This document shows positions 14,687 through 20,246 of a stretch of 24,774 nucleotides of DNA, piece by piece. Numbering within the stretch: position 1 is the stretch's first letter; each line of letters opens with the position of its first letter. Both the position numbers and the translations under genes were made by a program. The notes under the pieces are model-generated. The model searched no databases, was not told where the DNA came from, and worked only from the letters and a program-made list of their open reading frames with translations. This DNA is from DASSCW01 sp036556325 (GTDB lineage Bacteria; Chloroflexota; Limnocylindria; QHBO01), in the NCBI GenBank assembly GCA_036556325.1, contig DATBJR010000018.1, positions 1 through 24,774 of the forward strand, given 5' to 3'.

Positions 14687-16066
14687 CTACTTGAGGTAGG
14701 TGCTGCGCTGTCGCCGCAGGAAGCGGCCGTGGCCCGGCTCGCCCTTCCACTCCTCGCCGTCGACCACCACCCGGCCACGGCTGAGCACGACATCGGCCGC
14801 TCCGGTGACCTCCCAGCCCTCGTAGCAGCTGTAGTCGACGTCCATGTGGTGGGTCTGCGCGCTGATGGTGTGGGTGCGCTGCGGGTCGTAGACGACCAGG
14901 TCGGCGTCCAGGCCGACGGCCACCGCTCCCTTCTGCGGCAGCCCGAACATGCGGGCCGGCGCCGCCGAGATGAGCTCCACCCATCGGTTCGGGGTCAGGC
15001 GCCCGCTCACCACTCCGCCGTGGTGCAGGAGATCGACCCGGTTCTCGACCCCCGGCAGCCCGTTTGGGATCTTCCGGAAGTCGCCCTGCCCCAGGTCCTT
15101 TTGGCCGTGGAAGTCGAATGGGCAGTGGTCCGTGGACACGACCTGCAGATCATCCTTCAGCAGGCCGAGCCACAGGTCCTCCTGGTGATCCGCGGGCCGC
15201 AGGGGCGGGCTGCAGACGAACTTCGATCCCTCGAACCCGTTGCCGAGGTCCTCCAGGGAAAGGAACAGGTATTGCGGGCAGGTTTCGGCGAAGGCGGGCA
15301 GGCCCTCGTCCCGCGCCCGGCGCACCTCGTTCAGCGCCTCGCGGGCCGAGAGATGGACGATGTACACCGGCGCGCCGGCCACCTCTGCCAGGCGGATGAC
15401 GCGGTTGGTGGCCTCGCCCTCGAGCACCGGCGAGCGCGAGGTGCCGTGGTAGTAGGGGTCGGTGTTGCCGGCCGCGAAGTTCTCCCCTGCCACCACGTCG
15501 ATGGCCAGGCCGTTCTCGGCGTGCATCATGATCAGCCCGCCGTTCTTCGCCGACTGCTGCATCGCCTGGAAGATCGCGCCGTCGTCGCTGAAGAAGACGC
15601 CGGGATAGGCGGTGAACAGCTTGAAGGTGGTCACGCCCTCCTCGACGAGCATGTCCATCTCGGAGAGGACGTCATCGCGGACGTCCGAGACGATCATGTG
15701 GAATCCGTAGTCGATGCACGCCTTGCCATCGGCCTTCTCGTGCCAGGCGTCGAGGCCCTGGCGGAGCGAGCCGCCGCGGGGCTGGACCGCGAAGTCGATG
15801 ATCGTGGTGGTGCTGCCGAAGGCCGCGGCTCGCGTCCCGGTCTCGAACGTGTCCTTGGCAAAGGTGCCGCCGAAGGGCAGCTCCATGTGGGTGTGGACGT
15901 CGATGGCGCCCGGAATCACCCACTTGCCGGTTGCGTCGATCGTCCGGTCAGCCGATGCGTCCAGGTCAGCGCCGATCAGGGCTATCGTCTCGCCGTCGAC
16001 CAGGACATCGGCTCGGCTGGTGGCATCGGCGTTCACGATGGTCCCGCCTTTGATCAGGGTGCGCAT
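14687..16066 (-). CDS. hydA: dihydropyrimidinase / hydantoinase
   Basis: This zinc amidohydrolase opens the ring of dihydrouracil, dihydrothymine or hydantoins to N-carbamyl amino acids, in the cytoplasm. At 459 residues it has the family length and all metal ligands: D56-V-H58-T-H60, the carboxylated lysine K149 (TTFKLFTAYPG), H182 (MMHAENG), H238 (YIVHLSA) and D313 (STDHCPF). Tyr154 also fits the family's substrate-site tyrosine. The ATG at 16066 has AAGGGAG ending about 6 nt upstream. The expected next enzyme, a carbamoyl-amino-acid hydrolase, may be the nitrilase at 20247-21095, although the two are not in one operon. Confidence 0.92.
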   Translation of the reverse strand: MRTLIKGGTIVNADATSRADVLVDGETIALIGADLDASADRTIDATGKWVIPGAIDVHTHMELPFGGTFAKDTFETGTRAAAFGSTTTIIDFAVQPRGGSLRQGLDAWHEKADGKACIDYGFHMIVSDVRDDVLSEMDMLVEEGVTTFKLFTAYPGVFFSDDGAIFQAMQQSAKNGGLIMMHAENGLAIDVVAGENFAAGNTDPYYHGTSRSPVLEGEATNRVIRLAEVAGAPVYIVHLSAREALNEVRRARDEGLPAFAETCPQYLFLSLEDLGNGFEGSKFVCSPPLRPADHQEDLWLGLLKDDLQVVSTDHCPFDFHGQKDLGQGDFRKIPNGLPGVENRVDLLHHGGVVSGRLTPNRWVELISAAPARMFGLPQKGAVAVGLDADLVVYDPQRTHTISAQTHHMDVDYSCYEGWEVTGAADVVLSRGRVVVDGEEWKGEPGHGRFLRRQRSTYLK

Positions 16067-16132
16067 CGGGTCTCCCTTTCAACAATTCGACGGTTCGGGG
16101 GAGACGCAATGGTACGACGCCCTTGCCGGAGC

Positions 16133-16963
16133 CTAATCGCCCGAATCCTCGTAGGCCTGCAGGCGGCAAACGAGCGTCAGGCCGATGCCGCGGTACACGC
16201 CGAAGCCCATCTGCGAGCTCTGCAGCACCCCGAACCGGTGGCCGGCGTCAGCGCCGGCCTGGAGAGCGGCCAGGCTCACGGCGCGGCCGTATCCGCGGCG
16301 CCGCGCGCCCTCTGCCACGGCGACTGCATACAGGCCGGCCGCGTCCCCCGCGGTGCAGAGCGATGCGCTGGCGACGGGCGTCCCGTCCGCCGCGCGTCCG
16401 ACGAAGTGCTGGAACGGCTGCTCCTCGCCCCATCCGTCGCGATCGCCGAGGCGTTCGAACGCGCCGGCGAAGATGCCGCGCATGCCCAACGGGTCCAGCA
16501 CGGCAAGCACGTCGGCGAACGCGCGCGAGGAGCGCACCGGCCGCACGCTGAAGTCCTCGTGGACGGGCGGTGGCGGCAGCCGGTCCAGGTCCATGGCCAT
16601 GCCCGGCCAGGCCGGCCAGGCCTCCATGCCACGGGCCCGAAGCCGATTCCCGATGTCGGCCGGTTGGCTTTCGCGCCAGGTCCACCACACCGCGGGCTGG
16701 CGACGGGCGCGAAGGCGGCCGCGCAGGCCGTCGATGGCAGCGTCCGCCACATCGTCCGCCAGCGCGATCCGCAGCACGCTCGTCGCGCGTGGATCGTCGT
16801 TCGGACCGTGGAACGCATGCCAGGTGAGCCCACCCTCGTCATGCAGCTCGCCGCCCCATGCCGCGGCGACCAGCTGCCAGGTGGCGACGAAGTTCGCCTC
16901 GACTGCGCGGGCGGCGGCCAACCGGTCGAGCGACCGAGTGCCGTCGGACGTGGGCGTGATCAG
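16133..16963 (-). CDS. GNAT-family N-acetyltransferase (start uncertain)
   Basis: This protein of about 276 residues has a helical N-terminal part (SLDRLAAARAVEANFVATWQLV) and a C-terminal GNAT domain. The acetyl-CoA motif is LYAVAVAEGARRRGYGRAVSLAALQAG, followed by GVLQSSQMGFGVYRGIGL. The substrate is unknown. No ATG, GTG or TTG lies near the beginning of the conserved sequence. The first in-frame ATG upstream (17146) would place about 60 residues antisense-like within the VOC gene. The position given assumes a CTG start overlapping the VOC stop as CTGA, analogous to the ATGA junctions elsewhere here; this is inference. It probably follows VOC in one operon. Confidence 0.7.
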   Translation of the reverse strand: MITPTSDGTRSLDRLAAARAVEANFVATWQLVAAAWGGELHDEGGLTWHAFHGPNDDPRATSVLRIALADDVADAAIDGLRGRLRARRQPAVWWTWRESQPADIGNRLRARGMEAWPAWPGMAMDLDRLPPPPVHEDFSVRPVRSSRAFADVLAVLDPLGMRGIFAGAFERLGDRDGWGEEQPFQHFVGRAADGTPVASASLCTAGDAAGLYAVAVAEGARRRGYGRAVSLAALQAGADAGHRFGVLQSSQMGFGVYRGIGLTLVCRLQAYEDSGD

Positions 16964-17376
16964 GCTTCGTGCATCCAGGGTGTGAAGGTGATGCCGACCA
17001 GCAGCCCCTCGGGGCTGAGCAGGCGCGACGTCGTCTGGCCCCAGGGCTCCTCGTGGGCGTCGCGAAGCACGCGGTAGCCGGCGCTGGCGAGCTCCGCCAC
17101 GGCGGGCGCCACCGCATCCGCTGACGCCACATCCAGCTCGATCCACGCCTGCGGCGCCGGGACGTCAGCCGGCCACTCACCGCTGCCGAACGTCGCTTCG
17201 GCGGCCTGGGCGAGCGGCCACATGCCGAAATGCCGGACGCCGTCGAGGGCGTCGCTGACCCAGTACTCGGGGCTCAGCTCCGTCAGGTCGATGCCCAGCG
17301 CGTCGCCCCAGAAGGCCTTGCTGCGTCCCGGATCGCGGACGATGGGCCCGAAGCCGGCCACGAAGCTCAGCTCCAT
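16960..17376 (-). CDS. VOC (glyoxalase/dioxygenase fold) protein
   Basis: This 138-residue protein begins MELSFVAGFGPIVRDPGRSKAFWGDALGIDL, the first beta-alpha-beta-beta-beta module of the vicinal-oxygen-chelate fold. The second module starts around QAWIELDVASADAVAPAVAELASAGYRVL and ends LLSPEGLLVGITFTPW. Possible metal ligands are H near residue 56 (VRHFGMW) and E near 87, but assignment is uncertain. It lacks the vicinal cysteines of ArsI-type C-As lyases. The ATG at 17376 has GGAGG four bases upstream; another in-frame ATG at 17391 contains that same GGAGG inside its codons, so 17376 is slightly preferred. It lies 73 nt after the DinB gene. Confidence 0.75.
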   Translation of the reverse strand: MELSFVAGFGPIVRDPGRSKAFWGDALGIDLTELSPEYWVSDALDGVRHFGMWPLAQAAEATFGSGEWPADVPAPQAWIELDVASADAVAPAVAELASAGYRVLRDAHEEPWGQTTSRLLSPEGLLVGITFTPWMHEA

Positions 17377-17449
17377 CCTGCCTGCCTCCATGCGTCTGTG
17401 CGGGCAATGGTATCGGGCGCTGGGCTGGCGTCGGTGTTCGTGGAAGGGG

Positions 17450-17914
17450 CTAGCCCGGGATCATGCGAGCGATCTGGGCAAAGTGATCCGCATCCTCGCC
17501 GGCCGTATGAGCCGCCAGCTGCTGGACGGTGATACGGCCATGCCCCTCGTGCAGACCGGCGCGCTGCCACCCATCGTCGGTGAGCGACGCCAGAAGTGCC
17601 ACCTGCTCGGCTCGCAGGCCGGCGAAGCGCGACAGCTCGCCGTCGAGCGCCATGCCCAGGTAGTTGCGCTCGCGCGCCAGCGCATCGGGGTCGTAGGCGG
17701 GCAGCGCCGGGCTGTCCTGCTCGAGCATGGCTCGGGTACGTCCAAGCGTGCGTTCCTCGGTGTCGGCCAGGTGCGCGACCACCTCGACGATCGCCCACTC
17801 ACCATCCGCCGGACGGGCGCGCAGCGTGCCGTCGTCAAGGCCCCGCACCAGCCGTGACAGGACCACTGGCCCGGCGCGCAGGGCCTTCAGGATCTCCTCG
17901 CGTTCGCTGATCAC
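17450..17914 (-). CDS. DinB-like (DinB_2) four-helix protein
   Basis: This 154-residue protein has the DinB/YfiT helical-bundle pattern. H48 in VVAHLADTEERTLGRTRAML and H136 and H144 in LAAHTAGEDADHFAQI are candidate metal ligands. Members are divalent-metal proteins; some are thiol-S-transferases using mycothiol or bacillithiol, others are unknown. It starts with GTG at 17914; a GGTGGAG just upstream may serve as a weak Shine-Dalgarno. It lies 63 nt after the Cys-rich peptide and in the same reading frame. Whether it shares a promoter with that peptide is not shown, but no other promoter is obvious. A role in thiol or metal stress is inference from context. Confidence 0.78.
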   Translation of the reverse strand: MISEREEILKALRAGPVVLSRLVRGLDDGTLRARPADGEWAIVEVVAHLADTEERTLGRTRAMLEQDSPALPAYDPDALARERNYLGMALDGELSRFAGLRAEQVALLASLTDDGWQRAGLHEGHGRITVQQLAAHTAGEDADHFAQIARMIPG

Positions 17915-17977
17915 CGCTCCACCGTCCCATCGGTGGCGCCGGAGCGGGCCGCGGCCGGCCCCGGCGCCGTCATCGGC

Positions 17978-18040
17978 TCAGCAGCAGCCGTTCGTGCAGC
18001 AGCCGTCGCAGCAGTCATAGTCGCAATCGGCCAGTCGCAT
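17978..18040 (-). CDS. 20-residue cysteine-rich micropeptide
   Basis: A 20-codon frame encodes a peptide with seven cysteines in the pattern C-x3-CC-x2-CC-x3-CC, at positions 6, 10, 11, 14, 15, 19 and 20. It has four aspartates, one arginine, and ends on a Cys pair. It has a strong Shine-Dalgarno: GGGAGG six nt before the ATG at 18040. It is transcribed divergently from an ArsR-type repressor, from a region with a TATAGT -10 inside two repressor-like dyads. All this suggests a genuine, regulated metal- or thiol-binding peptide, like a minimal metallothionein. No family is recognised. Against it: short Cys-rich frames can arise by chance in GC-rich DNA, so homologues are needed. DinB follows in the same frame. 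Confidence 0.7.
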   Translation of the reverse strand: MRLADCDYDCCDGCCTNGCC

Positions 18041-18062
18041 GTCGAGCCTCCCGTGCTTGGCT

Positions 18063-18082
18063 GGCACCCGGTGCAGGGTGCC
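18063..18082 (-). promoter_or_regulatory. hairpin in the micropeptide leader RNA
   Basis: GGCACCC-N6-GGGTGCC is a perfect 7-bp stem. It begins 2-3 nt after the expected start of transcription (about 18084) and ends about 10 nt before the Shine-Dalgarno at 18047-18052. It may protect the 5' end of the mRNA or modulate translation. Confidence 0.5.
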
Positions 18083-18090
18083 TGCAGCCC

Positions 18091-18119
18091 ACTATATCGA
18101 TGCTTGTCAATATCGGCAG
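18091..18119 (-). promoter_or_regulatory. promoter of the Cys-rich micropeptide
   Basis: The -10 is TATAGT (18096-18091). A weak -35, CTGCCG (18119-18114), lies 17 bp away. Transcription would start near 18084, giving a leader of about 44 nt. A perfect TTGACA at 18110-18105 is also present but is only 8 bp from the -10, so it is not the -35 of this promoter. Confidence 0.5.
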
Positions 18120-18129
18120 TCTTCGATAT
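18094..18129. promoter_or_regulatory. two overlapping ArsR-type operator dyads
   Basis: Dyad 1 is ATATCGA-N6-TCAATAT (18094-18113) and dyad 2 is ATATCGG-N6-TCGATAT (18110-18129). Each has 6 of 7 paired positions, they share an ATAT half-step, and their centres are 16 bp apart. Together they cover the -10 and -35 of both divergent promoters. ArsR-family dimers typically bind such AT-rich 20-bp dyads, so self-regulation and control of the micropeptide are inferred. Confidence 0.65.
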
Positions 18130-18132
18130 TCT
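18104..18132 (+). promoter_or_regulatory. arsR promoter (leaderless)
   Basis: The -35 is TTGTCA (18104-18109), then exactly 17 bp, then the -10 TATTCT (18127-18132). The ATG follows after 7 nt, so the transcript should start at or next to the start codon. This is the most complete sigma-70-type promoter in the window. Confidence 0.68.
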
Positions 18133-18139
18133 GACGCCG

Positions 18140-18436
18140 ATGACACCCGATCTCGACCGCGACGTCCGGTTCCTCCAGGCCCTGGCCGATCCGGTGCGAC
18201 TCTCGATCGTGCGCCAGATCGCCACGGGCGGTGACGCGGTGTGCGCCTGCGACTTCATGGAGTGCTGCACCGTCAGCCAACCGACCATCAGCCACCATCT
18301 CAAGGTGCTGCGCGATGCGGGGGTCGTCACCAGCGAGCGCCAGGGGACGAACATCCGCTATGCCCTCGCCCCCGACTTCGAGGCGCGCTGGACGGGCATC
18401 GGTGCCGGAATGAAGGGGCTCGTGGCCCTGGCCTAG
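18140..18436 (+). CDS. ArsR/SmtB-family metal(loid)-responsive repressor
   Basis: This 98-residue winged-helix repressor begins FLQALADPVRLSIVRQI (11-27). The recognition helix region is SQPTISHHLKVLRDAG (46-61), followed by the wing TSERQGTNIRYAL. Cysteines C35 and C37 (VCACDF) and C42-C43 (MECC) lie at the start of the recognition-helix region, where ArsR-type sensors bind As(III)/Sb(III) or other soft metals through thiolates. This supports metal or metalloid sensing, but the exact ligand is unknown. The ATG at 18140 is 7 nt after a -10 and starts the family sequence. It is divergent from the Cys-rich micropeptide. Its stop overlaps that of DUF190 at CTAG. No arsB, arsC or efflux gene is adjacent. 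Confidence 0.9.
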   Translation: MTPDLDRDVRFLQALADPVRLSIVRQIATGGDAVCACDFMECCTVSQPTISHHLKVLRDAGVVTSERQGTNIRYALAPDFEARWTGIGAGMKGLVALA

Positions 18437-18783
18437 CGCTGGTTCCCGCCGCGATCGGCCCGATAGGCAACCACCTCGACGCGCTCGAGCGTGATCAGCC
18501 CGTCACCCACCATGTCATCAAGCTCCGGCAGCACGGCCCGGACTCGGTCCTCCTGGTCCACCAGCTCGATGAGGATCGGCAGGTCCTCCGACAGCCGCAG
18601 AATGCGGGTCGTGTGCAGGTGCGCCTTCGCGCCGAAGCCCTCGATTCCGCGCAGCACGGTGGCGCCGGCGAGGCCGCGCTCGCGCAGCCGCTCGACGATC
18701 GCCTGGTACAGCGGGCGTCCCTGCCACTGGTCGCTCTCGCCGATGTAGATCCGGACGAGCAGCCCCTGGCCCTCGATCTTCAC
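18433..18783 (-). CDS. DUF190 family protein (fluoride/crcB-associated)
   Basis: This 116-residue protein matches DUF190: GQGLLVRIYIGESDQWQGRPLYQAIVERLRERGLAGATVLRGIEGFG near the N-terminus, then LRLSEDLPILIELVDQEDRV. The family has a PII-like ferredoxin fold and is often next to crcB fluoride channels; its role is not settled. The GTG at 18783 overlaps the crcB stop as GTGA, with GGGAGGG a few bases upstream, so translation is coupled to crcB. It is therefore under control of the fluoride riboswitch. It converges on arsR, with overlapping stop codons. Confidence 0.88.
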   Translation of the reverse strand: MKIEGQGLLVRIYIGESDQWQGRPLYQAIVERLRERGLAGATVLRGIEGFGAKAHLHTTRILRLSEDLPILIELVDQEDRVRAVLPELDDMVGDGLITLERVEVVAYRADRGGNQR

Positions 18784-19151
18784 AGCGCCCTCCCGATGCT
18801 CAAGCCGGCAATCACGGCTGCCACGCCCAGCACGATTGACCCGCCCAGGTTCACCGTGGCAAGCAGCAGCGATCCGTCCTCCGCCAGGCGCCAGCTCTCG
18901 AGCGCGAGAGTCGAGAAGGTGGTGTACGCGCCGACGAAGCCGATCATCAGCGGTCCGCGCAGCTCCGCGCTGAGCACGCCCCGTTCGACCGTCATGGCGA
19001 ACAGGATTCCGATCAGCAGCGAGCCGGTGAGGTTCACCGCCAGCGTGCCGAACGGGAAGGCGGCCGCGGTGCGCGCCGTGACCCAACCATCGACGGCGTA
19101 GCGCGTCAGGGCCCCGGCGAATCCGCCGATCCCGATGAGGACGAGGTGCAT
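18780..19151 (-). CDS. crcB: fluoride channel CrcB/Fluc
   Basis: This 123-residue, four-helix membrane protein exports fluoride as a dual-topology dimer in known members. It shows GGFAGALTRY (9-18), the conserved asparagine N40 in LAVNLTGSLLIG, and the signature GFVGAYTTFSTLALES (71-86). Only one crcB copy is in the window, which fits a homodimer. The ATG at 19151 has GGAGG seven bases upstream and sits downstream of a fluoride riboswitch. It is coupled to DUF190 by a 4-nt overlap. Confidence 0.95.
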   Translation of the reverse strand: MHLVLIGIGGFAGALTRYAVDGWVTARTAAAFPFGTLAVNLTGSLLIGILFAMTVERGVLSAELRGPLMIGFVGAYTTFSTLALESWRLAEDGSLLLATVNLGGSIVLGVAAVIAGLSIGRAL

Positions 19152-19175
19152 CCTGAAGCCTCCACTGCGGATCCC

Positions 19176-19226
19176 CAGGAGCCATCAGCCCGAGCACGGG
19201 CAGTTGCGGCGAGCCCCATCGCCGTA
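19176..19226 (-). promoter_or_regulatory. fluoride riboswitch (crcB RNA)
   Basis: Read on the minus strand, GGCGATGGGGCTCGCC (19223-19208) is followed by an AACTGCCC ... GGGC stem and TGATGGCTCCT (ending about 19177). These match the conserved crcB-motif aptamer, including the GGCGATG-R-GGC-Y-CGCC pseudoknot helix and the closing TGATGGC-Y-Y-CT. It lies 25 nt before the crcB start, with GGAGG in between. Fluoride binding should turn on crcB and DUF190. The mechanism (terminator or Shine-Dalgarno control) is not evident; no U-tract is seen. Confidence 0.92.
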
Positions 19227-19232
19227 CCCGCG

Positions 19233-19238
19233 ATCCTA
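19233..19238 (-). promoter_or_regulatory. -10 of the riboswitch-crcB-DUF190 operon
   Basis: TAGGAT on the minus strand ends 6-7 nt before the expected 5' end of the riboswitch aptamer. No strong -35 is visible; TTGGCC lies 20 bp upstream. Confidence 0.5.
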
Positions 19239-19252
19239 GCAGAGGCGCAGGC

Positions 19253-20242
19253 TCACCCGGCCAAGCGCGGGATGATGGACGCGTAGGCGTCCAGCTGGGC
19301 CTCCTCGTCGCCGTTCATGAGGTAGATGTTGAACTGGGCGACGCCGGCGTCGGCCAGCTGCTGCAGCTTGGCAACGTGCTCCTCCGCGTCACCCAGGACG
19401 CAGAAACGGTCCGTCACCTCGTCGCCGACGAAGGCCGCATTCGACGACCCGACCTCGGCGTGATGATGGTAGTCGTACCCCTGGCGGTCGCTGATGTACC
19501 CGGTCAGCGCGTCCGGCAGCTCCTCGCGCGGGTACTTGTTCACCAGGTCGACGACGTGGTTGCTGACGAGCGCGGGGAACCAGCGGGTCCGCTCACGGCC
19601 GACGTCACGCGGCGCCACGTGGGCGGGGGCCGCGGCCTGGACCCGGACGCTGCCCTCCGGACGGCCGGCCGCCGCCTCCGCCTCGCGCAGCTGGTCGCTG
19701 AACCAGCGGATGAGATCGACATCGGCCAGCTGCAGGATGAGCCCATCGGCCACTCGGCCGGTCATGCCGATGGCCATCGGCCCATAGCCCGCCACCCACA
19801 CCGGAAGCTGCCAGCCACCGGTCCAGGGCAGCTGCAGCTCGGTGCCCTCGTAGGTCACCGACCGCCCGGCCACCAGGTCGCGGATCACGCCGATGGCCTC
19901 CTCCAGCGTCTTCATGGTGGTCGGCGGCTTCCCCAGCACCCGCCGCGCGCTGTCGCCGCGGCCGATGCCCAGGTCCATGCGACCCTCGCTCAGCTCGTCC
20001 AGGGTCGCCAGCGCCGAGGCCGTCACGCTCGGCTCACGCGTGGCGGGGTTCGTGACGCAGGTGCCCAGCCGCATGTGCTCGGTGTTCTGGGCCATCAGCG
20101 TCAGCAGGACGTACGCCTCGCGCCACAGGACGTGGCTGTCGAACAGCCACCCGTAGCTGAATCCGTTCGCCTCCGCGCGGCGCGTCAGCGCGACGGTGCG
20201 CTTGAGGTCGTTCTCCGGCTTGAAGGTGAACCCGAAGTCCAT
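19253..20242 (-). CDS. LLM-class oxidoreductase next to a nitrilase
   Basis: This 329-residue luciferase-like TIM barrel starts MDFGFTFKPENDLKRTVALTRRAEANGFSYGWLFDSH. The core is MRLGTCVTNPATREPSVTASALATLDELSEGRMDLGIGRGDSARR, with LPVWVAGYGPMAIGMTGRVADGLILQLAD as the phosphate-site loop. The region around SDRQGYDYHHHAEVGSSNAAFVGDE is unlike the other two LLM enzymes here and suggests a different subfamily. I think it resembles a group often found near pyrimidine- or hydantoin-degradation genes, but that is from memory and untested. It follows the nitrilase gene by 4 nt, with AGGA just before the ATG, so the two are an operon. Confidence 0.87.
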   Translation of the reverse strand: MDFGFTFKPENDLKRTVALTRRAEANGFSYGWLFDSHVLWREAYVLLTLMAQNTEHMRLGTCVTNPATREPSVTASALATLDELSEGRMDLGIGRGDSARRVLGKPPTTMKTLEEAIGVIRDLVAGRSVTYEGTELQLPWTGGWQLPVWVAGYGPMAIGMTGRVADGLILQLADVDLIRWFSDQLREAEAAAGRPEGSVRVQAAAPAHVAPRDVGRERTRWFPALVSNHVVDLVNKYPREELPDALTGYISDRQGYDYHHHAEVGSSNAAFVGDEVTDRFCVLGDAEEHVAKLQQLADAGVAQFNIYLMNGDEEAQLDAYASIIPRLAG

Positions 20243-20246
20243 CTTC

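Noticed and set aside
13844..17077. 1077-codon open frame on the plus strand
   Set aside because: It is antisense to the lipid kinase, lipoprotein, hydantoinase and GNAT genes. Long shadow frames are expected at this GC content, and no domain is visible.
18105..18110. Perfect TTGACA on the minus strand as -35 of the micropeptide
   Set aside because: It is only 8 bp from the TATAGT -10. The complementary bases overlap the arsR -35, so the match is probably a by-product of that element.
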